This document shows, piece by piece, positions 55,979 to 64,000 of a stretch of DNA of 64,000 nt; the stretch's first letter is position 1; each line of letters begins with the position of its first letter. The stretch is from contig CM022671.1 of the NCBI GenBank assembly GCA_012295275.1, positions 27,305,822 to 27,369,821 on the forward strand. The letters run 5' to 3'. A model generated the notes under the pieces. That model saw nothing but the letters and a program-made list of their open reading frames with translations, made no database searches and was not told the origin of the DNA. The position numbers were made by a program, and so were the translations under genes. The DNA is from Chrysomallon squamiferum (Eukaryota; Mollusca; Gastropoda; Neomphalida; Peltospiridae).

Positions 55979-57649
55979 TACAGTAAAATTTATTCAGTCA
56001 GGTTAGTCAACTGACTGGACTAATATGATATGATTAGATGAGTGACCGTATCTGAAAAATTTATATGACCTTCTGTTTTCATATATGTTTGTTGCATACA
56101 TCCATTTTATTGCACTGTGTAAAATATAGCACAAATGTTCACCTTAATATACATCCATTGTACATAAAGTTATTAAAGAAAATGAAGTCAGTATTTTAGA
56201 TGTTAATGCTTTAAAATAAGTTCACTTTGTACAGTTTGCTCTTATATCATCTTCATTTTTTGTGATTGACAAACATAAAACATTTTCACCTCGGTAACTA
56301 TGGCAGTTGTATCATTTTAATGTCATTATTTTGTTCTATGCTTGTCTCTTGGTTTCTGACACTATTATCACAATTATCTCTATCATCGCCATTATATGCT
56401 TGTACGTTTTTTTGGACAGCAGACAACAATTCTGTCCTCTGTTTAAGAACTGAACCAATTTGTGTTCTGTCTGTTCTGTACAAATCTGCAAATTGATGAT
56501 GTGCCTTGCCACAAATAGATTTTATCAGTTTGTTCTTATCCTCAACCAGTATTTCATTTTTTATTCTCCTTTGACATTGTGTGATACATTCAAATAACTA
56601 TAAACATATACGTACATACATACATACATGTACACACACACATGCACACACACACACACACATATATATACTTACACATACAGACATTTTTTTTACCATC
56701 TTCAATATCTGTGAGTAAAGACATGTCTGGTATGAAGAATACACATTTCATCTGAAAATACTCCGTCTCTGTGAGTAATGGCAGTCAACCATCAAATGAC
56801 TGATTAGGCCGATATGTTTGTTACAAACTGTGACTGTCATGCTTGACTGCACGAGCCATTTTCTCTCTTGGTGCACACAGTGTCAAAACACCACCATAAT
56901 GAGTGGCTATTATCTGCACACAACAAGAAAGTTACCTGGGTATTTTAGTACAGGCAAACGCAGAAGCCTGAAATTCAGTTGACCATTTTCCACAAGTGAC
57001 CTTTAGAGCAAATTTTACTGTATATAAAATTTAAATAAAATTGAAAGTAAACATTTACATATAACTCTGAGGTTATAATACTAAATAAAAAAAAAATTAA
57101 AAAAATTCCTTTTAACATAACTTTACCTGATTTTATATCCCTTCCAAAATGGCATGAATAAAAAACTAAAAAAAGCAAAAACCCTCAAAAATCGTAAATG
57201 CTTACCTCATTGATGTTAAAAATTATACAAACATAACAACTCACAGGTTTATTCAGTAAAATAAACAAGTAAAAATAAGTGATAATTACTGCTCCCTAAA
57301 ATACCATCTAGACTATAGTCTGACTACAGATACTACGAAACAAAGACATTTATAGGCAGCTTATGCTTGACATACACCATAAATAAAAACAAGCAAACAA
57401 ACAATCTAAACAAAATAAACTGAATAGTTGAGAATAAAAACTAAGCAAAGTTGGAAACATATAATCCTGAGTATTGTTGATGGCAGAAAGATAAAATTAC
57501 TATGCTATTATGAGATATTATGCTCACAAAATGATTTAATATTGGTGTCTGATTTGGACGTCTTTTTAAAACTTGGTAAATAAATATTTTACAGGTTTGA
57601 TTTATTCTACTTGTTATGATCAGTCAGAAAATTAAAATGAGAGGAATTA

Positions 57650-58480
57650 ACTTATAGAGTGAGTGAAAAGATTTAACTGTAAAGTCAATGAGAGGACTGT
57701 AACTGTGAAGTCATTGAGAGGAATTAACTGTAAAGTCAATGAGAGGAATTAACTGTAAGTCAACAAGAGGAATGTAACTGTAAAGTCAGTGAGAGCAATA
57801 TAACTGTAAAGTCATTGAGAGGAATGTAACTGTAAAGTCAGTGAGAGGAATGTAACTGTAAAGTCAATGAGAGAAATGTAACTGTAAAGTCAGTGAGAGA
57901 AATGTAACTAAGTCAACAAGAGGAATATAACTGTAAAATCAATGAGAGGAATGTTACTGAAAGTCAACAAGAGGAATGTAACTGTAAAGTCAGTGAGAGT
58001 AATGTAACTGTAAAGTCAATGAGAGGAATATTACTGAAAGTCAACAAGAGGAATGTAACTGTAAATCAGTGAGAGTAATGTTACTGTAAAGTCAGTGAGA
58101 GGAATGTAACTGTAAAGTCAGTGAGAGTAATGTAACTGTAAATCAGTGAGTAATGTAACTGTAAAGTCAGTGAGAGTAATATAACTGTAATGTCAGTGAC
58201 AGGAATGTAACTGTAAAGTCAGTGACAGGAATGTAACGGTAAAGTTAATGAAAATAATTCATTACAATGTTAATCAGAGAAATGCAACTGTATATCTATG
58301 AGAGGAATTAATCTGTATATCTAGAGAGGAATTAATCTGTATATCTATGAGAGGAAATAATCTGTAGAGTCAGTAAGATGAATTAATCTGTATATCTAGA
58401 GAGGAATTAATCTGTATATCTAGAGAGGAATTAATCTGCATATCAGTGAACAGAATTAACACATAGAATCAATGTGGGGA
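57650..58480. repeat. 26-bp minisatellite, about 30 units
   Basis: Tandem array with a core unit of about 26 bp, GAGGAATGTAACTGTAAAG followed by TCAGTGA. Units differ by AGTCAGTGA/AGTCAATGA/AGTCAACAA variants and by small deletions. From about 58290 the array changes to a related sub-family of about 24 bp (GAGGAATTAATCTGTATATC plus TAGA). The array lies between the 3' ends of LIMK and PEPM, about 0.8 kb past the PEPM stop on its transcript strand. Confidence 0.95.
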
Positions 58481-59163
58481 ATTAATCTGTAGATTATACA
58501 AGAGGTTTTAACATGTCAATAACAGTGTTCATAAATGCACCATCTGTAGCCTATTTGAAATAAAAATTATTTGTACTGAATAGTCACAAAGTTGGTGAAC
58601 AACATAAACATAACAAAAACTGTCATTTAAATTAGACTGAAACGAGCGACATGACAGATCATCCATAATTTGATATTATAATATATAGTTATTATGCCTT
58701 ATTTCCATTCAGTTAACTGTTCTATTTGTTATATTTAAAGCATGAAGCAGAAACAATATACAATTATTATTATTATCAATTAGTGACAATAATTAAGGCT
58801 TCAGAAGGACATACAAACAAAGAAAATTAATAAAAATAATTAATACATAAATAAATAAAATATTTAAATACATAAAGAAAAAATATATAAATTGAAAAAA
58901 ATAAATATATATTTATTGTTTTACAAATTTGACATTATATAAAAATAGCACAGTAAAATATCTGAATCTGTATTATGCACAAAAAAAAACGAATTGTGAA
59001 CTGAATAAATTAATATGTTAAATACAATAGACAGAAATGTTACTGGAAAATAAAAACTGATTTTAAAAAATTCTGTATTCTTTTGAATATAAATTAAACC
59101 TATCAGTTAAGAAGCACATCAACAATAAAAGTATTCTTTAAAAATAATGAGCACCATTTAAAA

Positions 59164-59202
<39 letters not shown>

Positions 59203-59292
59203 GCCTTAAAAGTTTCATAAAAAGCAGGGTGCATGCTTTACAGTGTAAATGAACTGTAATTCTCAGAAAAACATTTAACACGACTAAGTCAC
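58481..59292. other. 3' flank/UTR of PEPM
   Basis: AT-rich, with a poly-T run at about 59168-59196 and no exon recognised. Probably 3' UTR of the minus-strand PEPM gene, though no polyadenylation site could be fixed. Confidence 0.5.
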
Positions 59293-62200
59293 TCATTGTG
59301 ATGGTAGATATTTCTTCTCTGCCTCAATCAGTTCCGCTTCATTCAGAAGATGGAACAATTCTTTAACAGGAACAACCTGCAATTTGAGGCAAATAAAACA
59401 AATCTGAGAAAAAGAAAATGTTAGATTTTTTTTCTTCTGTTTTCTACAACACTTAACTTGATCTCTGATTATTAAGTTGCAAAGAAGTAAGCATTAATAA
59501 TACTTCAAACAAAGTTCTTTGCATTTGCTAAAAATCCATTTTAAGTTTAAAAATTAAAAATCAAAGATTTAAATACCATAAAACTGTGACAGGACCAAAG
59601 GGGAAAAAAAAAAAAAAAAAAAAGAATAAAAAACACAAGATGCAATCTATTATAAATGAATCATCATATATTCAAAACCTGATAAAGAAATTTTTACATG
59701 TATTTCTCATTTTGTAACAAATGTTCTATCAAGCTAAGTGTAGTCCGTATAACACTGTCTTGGTTAGACTGATTAAACACTTCTCAATCACAGACACTCC
59801 ATTTTATCAACACTGAACCTTTTCTCTGTTTAATTTTCTGTCATGCTGTCTAAAACATCAGTACAATGCATTAATGCTACAAACTCAGCTTTTTACATCA
59901 GTTTCAAAAGACATGGCACCACTTGCTTTTATTCCAGCTAATTCTGTAACACATTAACTACACATTGTTTATCTTCAACATTACTCACTTGTTTGTCATT
60001 CTCAATTCCCTGTAAATTCTGGTCTTTCACAAGTCTGCTGGTCAGAGCCTGCATGGCTAGTACTGATGCCCGAATGGAATGGTTGGCCCAGATTACCATG
60101 GCGATATTCAAGTCACGGAAACGTTGAGTTGGAGTTGTGTAGTATGTGGTTGGCACCAGAATGACTGGGCCCTTGCAAAAAAAAAAAAAAAAAAATATAA
60201 TATTTACAATATTATTTTTCTTTTAATAGGTGCTCCATTCTGTCTTGGTCAGTACAAGGTTGCTGTTTTCTTTTATAAATAAAATAAAATACTGCAATGA
60301 AAATTGAAAAACTGAAGACACATAACCATAGATTTTTAAAAGATTTTTGGGGTGTCAAAAGTAAAAAAGAAATTGCTCTAAACCTTCACAGATTTTGTGC
60401 TTAAAGCCTCCAGGGCACAGTCTCTAACTAACATTATGCCAAAAACTGATGTGTCTAAATAACTTTGATGACCTATTAACCAAGGTGAAGGTACAGACAG
60501 ACAATGTATACATAACCAGCTCTTTAAATGATAATCTTATCCAGTTAAAACTGACACTATATCAGAAGAACGATCATTTTGATAAGAAAGACAAGAAACT
60601 TCAGACAGAATTCAGGAGGTTCTAGTCCTGGAGAATTGATATGATCAGTCGCTTTCTGAATCAGCTTCAGTGGCCGTGACTTCATGCATGGTTTGGCAGA
60701 AAACACTCTCTGATTGGGCGGGTCTTCTTGTAATTGCTTTAAGCTTCAGTTCTACGTGTTCTTTAATAGATGAAATATTTCTCTCTCCAGTCATATCTTC
60801 AGAAATAGTGAAGAGATGTCATGTGATTTTTTCATCAAGATTTTTCTACCACTTTCAGATGGCAAAAACTTTTATGCTAGATACACAAACAAAACTAAGA
60901 TATCAAACTTTTGACTCATCGAGTTATTTATATGAAGGAAACTTAAAAAAAAGTACTGCTTGAGTTGATGTTTGCAATAAGCGATTATAATCCATAACAA
61001 GATGGCAGATATCCCACTGCAATTGTGACTGAGATTAAATGTGTTTTTTCGTAATACAAATTCCATTCATGCAGTTTTTATTCGGAATAAATCGAGCATT
61101 CAGCCGTTAGTAAAATCAGGTCAAAACTTAATACCAACATTTAGTGACCTATCATAATTCATAACAGAAAATCATAATAAACACTATCTCATAAAATTCA
61201 CTAACGCTTTATGTTGACAAGCACAGGTATTTACACTATATATCTAACTTGTGGCTGGATAAAGTGTTGACTTTCTTTCATGCTTATTTAACTTTGATAC
61301 CTGATTGTTCCACAGCTTCATGAATTCTTCTATCTGTGATGCATCCTTTTTTTTACTATGCATCAGAATGGCATCAGCTCCTGAAGAAAAATACGTAAAG
61401 ATACATACACATTCAGTAAATAAAAATTAATTTAAAAAAAAGAAGAAAACAATTATTTTTTTTTTTTTTTTTATAATAGATTAAATAGTGGACTATAAAT
61501 TTTGAATAACTTTTTTCTTTCTTTCTTTTTTTAAAAAATTTATGGAAGCTTTTTTATTACCTTAACATTTGAAAAATATATTTGTGCAACTAATATCCTT
61601 GATTTAATAAGAAGCACCGACTTTTTATTTATTCTCATGTGCTTCATATAACCCTTTTTAAGATTACGTAATAAATACAAAAAACAACTTGTAATATTAT
61701 CTGCAGTAAAAATTATTCCCAAGCTAGCAGCTCAGCTAAGCTTTATTTACTTTTAAATCTTTCATCTCGTAAACATTTCTTTTTTTTATCAGTTGTTAAT
61801 AAAAAAAAAAACACCACCAAACAAACAAACAACAACAACAATATGGGTTTAACGAGACGTCCTACATTTAGTGAATCTTTCTGTTAAAAAGAGTTCATGA
61901 AAATCATTCGCATGAGCTTTTTAATGGCACAGATTTTCAAAAGATGGGAGCCATTTGATCAAGACTTTTTGTGACACATTTATTTTCATATCCATGTTTT
62001 ACACTTACAGTGAGGATGTATTGTTGATGTGCATATTGTGTGCAGTGAAACGCTTTGTTGGTTCTGCAAGGTAATTTTTTAGTGGTGTTTGCATAATGTA
62101 CTCTTCATTTGTTTTTTTTGTTCAGCATTGAAAACTTGCTTTGTATATACACTTGTACATTTAGTCAACAATTACGTTCTGATATCTGCAGATATCCCAG

Positions 62201-63192
62201 ATAATATAAATTAATACCTAGATTTTTTTTCAAGCTAACTTGTGCCGGTATTTTGTTTGTATAAGCTTCATATAATTAACATCTACATTCAAAACATTCT
62301 AGTTCATGAAAGACTCCATTTATAATCAACAATATTTTTTAATTTAAAAAAATCCTAAGTTTTTATTAATTACCATCAAAATGAGTAAATCTTTGAGACT
62401 GTTTTGCTTTTAGTGCAAACTCTCAGATTTTTCCTTTAATTACAACTAGCATTAATTAACAAATATCATTTTATATTTAAAGAATTTCATTTTAATTGCT
62501 ATTAAAGCAGCTATCGTCTATTCACCATTTATCATCAATATAAATATCTATTTGCATAATCATTGTTATTCAAAAATTATTGTTAGATGCGTAATAAAAC
62601 GGATGTTATAATACCTGAACTTAAATATAAATATTTTTCAAAAATAGCACAAACTTATTGGGTTTATTTAAATTGTAATAATTAGCTGTCAATTGAACCT
62701 GCGTTAATGTAGGCTTCTGCTCGTTTCAAGGCCTCGTCAACTCCCCAGCCTGCTATGAAGGCCTCCACTCTAGCAACAAGTACAAAATCAGGATCCTTCA
62801 GTGTATCTTTGCATGCCTGAAATCAAAAATAAAAACACTTCCTTAGTTGTAAATTTAGTCAATCTCCTTCAAAATACCAGTTTTATGACTAATGAATTTT
62901 AAAAAAACAATAAAAACAATAATATAGGTCCATGTTTTTGTTTTAAAAATATTACATTATGAATTCTAAATTTTCATTATCATCATCATCATCATCATTA
63001 TTTTAAAAAATTCAGAACTTTAACACCTGAGAATTTAATAATATAAAAACCAGTAATTTATTATGACTTGTATTTCAATTATAAAAATTACCTGAATCTT
63101 CAAAGAGAATTCTTTAATATCTGCTAAAGGCTGTGACCTGCCATCATGAAGAGAATTAGTTTTAGGAAATAATTTATCTTCCAGACAAGCAC
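59293..63192 (-). CDS. PEPM: Phosphoenolpyruvate phosphomutase, C-terminal five exons (5' part outside window)
   Basis: PEP mutase interconverts phosphoenolpyruvate and phosphonopyruvate, forming the C-P bond at the start of phosphonate (2-aminoethylphosphonate) biosynthesis. It belongs to the isocitrate lyase/PEP mutase TIM-barrel family. Exons in transcript order: 63192-63092, 62816-62699, 61380-61301, 60171-59989, 59376-59293; all phases match and it ends YLPSQ-stop. Visible active-site pieces are [13 protein letters not shown] (metal-site Glu and the gating-loop Lys/Asn/Ser/Leu), VARVEAF (Arg) and ADAILMHSK (His). If the Glu is set to E114 of Mytilus PEP mutase, the others fall at K120, N122, S123, L124, R159 and H190 without a gap, so the fragment is collinear with that enzyme and should be active. 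The missing N-terminal part would carry the DxD metal-binding residues. Close relatives such as oxaloacetate or carboxyphosphonoenolpyruvate lyases are less likely, given the KTNSL gating loop and the length match. Confidence 0.95.
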
Positions 63193-64000
63193 CTTGAAAA
63201 TAAACAAAAAGCTGCTATTAATTTGATTGGAAAAAAGAAGAAATAAACGGAACAAAAAACATATAACACAACCTTGTAAATTTCAACTAATAAGTATTTT
63301 GCATCATCATAATAAAACAAATATAAACATATGGCCTTTTATGATACACCTGTTATTACCATATGTTTATTAATTTGAATGGAAATGGCCATTATGGTTT
63401 CAGGATAAAACCACACCTCTTATTTCTAAGGTGGAAAAAGCCACTGTTATCAGCCTAGGACAATCAAGAATTTTTTTTGTATAAATGGATGGATACTAAA
63501 TTTGTTATAAAAAAAACAAACAAGAAAAAACATATGTGTTTATATTTATTCAACATTAACAGAAATAATCTGATGTCAGTAACAAATCTGTTGTAAATCT
63601 GATAAAAACACCTAAACCTTCTCGAAACCTCTTGTACAAGTTCTTGCTATATTAATTTATAAGATCAACTGCAGATGTTTACTGTTTTTGTCTTAAAGCA
63701 GTTAGAGGCACCTTCAGTGAATGTTGGCGTTTCCATCCCAGTTAACATGGTCTGGAAGACATTCCACACATTATACAAAAAGTGGAAATGTTAAGGTCAA
63801 TCACATGGTATAGTTTGATCATCAGGATTACAGCTGATTATTAGAAGATTACATAATCCTTTAGATGTTGGAGACTGATTCAGTCAAAGAAGATGACAGC
63901 TCTTAAAATGTTTTTTGTTTGTTTAACCACTGCTTATTTGTAGACATACCACTGAGAGGCAGCATAGCAATTTAACACTTAATAAGATTATAAATGACTG
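63193..64000. other. Upstream PEPM intron
   Basis: No further PEPM exon was recognised up to the window edge. The exon at 63192 needs one leading base from an upstream exon, so this stretch should be intron. Confidence 0.6.

Larger units (their letters stand above)
49129..57649. other. LIMK 3' flank and intergenic DNA toward PEPM
   Basis: Non-coding. The first AATAAA after the LIMK stop is at 49681-49686; another strong one lies at 54167-54172, so short and long 3' UTRs are possible. (TTA)n at about 51703-51746, (TAA)n at about 55928-55978, and CA/TA runs near 56630-56670. Open frames in this span are short, AT-driven and show no recognisable domain. The 3' UTR of the minus-strand PEPM gene may extend into the right part. 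Confidence 0.6.

Noticed and set aside
56266-56496. 76-codon open frame with hydrophobic start
   Set aside because: No splice support, no domain, and an overlapping antisense frame of similar length; looks like chance.

Overview
This is an AT-rich, intron-rich animal genome segment. Its genes are split into short exons with GT-AG boundaries, and it carries many simple repeats and several short DNA transposons. The predicted proteins point to a lophotrochozoan, most likely a mollusc. The strongest hint is phosphoenolpyruvate phosphomutase: the fragment keeps the residue spacing of the Mytilus enzyme, and phosphonate biosynthesis is well known in molluscs. The species cannot be named from the sequence alone.

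Region 1 (about 0.15-26.5 kb, minus strand) is a tandem array of three SLC22-type (organic cation/carnitine-like) major facilitator transporter genes. Each has nine coding exons at the same positions and phases. Copy 1 (153-4876) and copy 3 (20474-26452) join into intact frames of 515 and 566 residues. Copy 2 (7350-13016) is intact except for a one-base-type frameshift in its first coding exon. In this region I found five DNA transposons with inverted ends and direct flanking duplications: three packed into 1.2 kb of a copy 2 intron, one between copies 2 and 3, and one in a copy 3 intron. I also found a degraded Tc1/mariner element with transposase remnants and two weaker candidates.

Region 2 (31.7-49.1 kb, plus strand) is a complete LIM-domain kinase (LIMK) gene. 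Fourteen coding exons join to 698 residues with LIM-LIM-PDZ-kinase order. The second intron is 10.6 kb and splits the first LIM domain. About 5.2 kb of noncoding DNA separates the oppositely oriented starts of SLC22 copy 3 and LIMK.

Region 3 (49.1-59.3 kb) is noncoding. It holds the LIMK 3' flank, microsatellites and an approximately 26-bp minisatellite of about 30 units at 57.65-58.48 kb.

Region 4 (59.3-64 kb, minus strand) holds the last five exons of phosphoenolpyruvate phosphomutase; the 5' part lies beyond the window. The three gene types have no evident shared pathway. I did not find a new multi-gene system. The most useful leads are the frameshifted, transposon-loaded middle transporter copy and the transposon families defined by their ends and target duplications.
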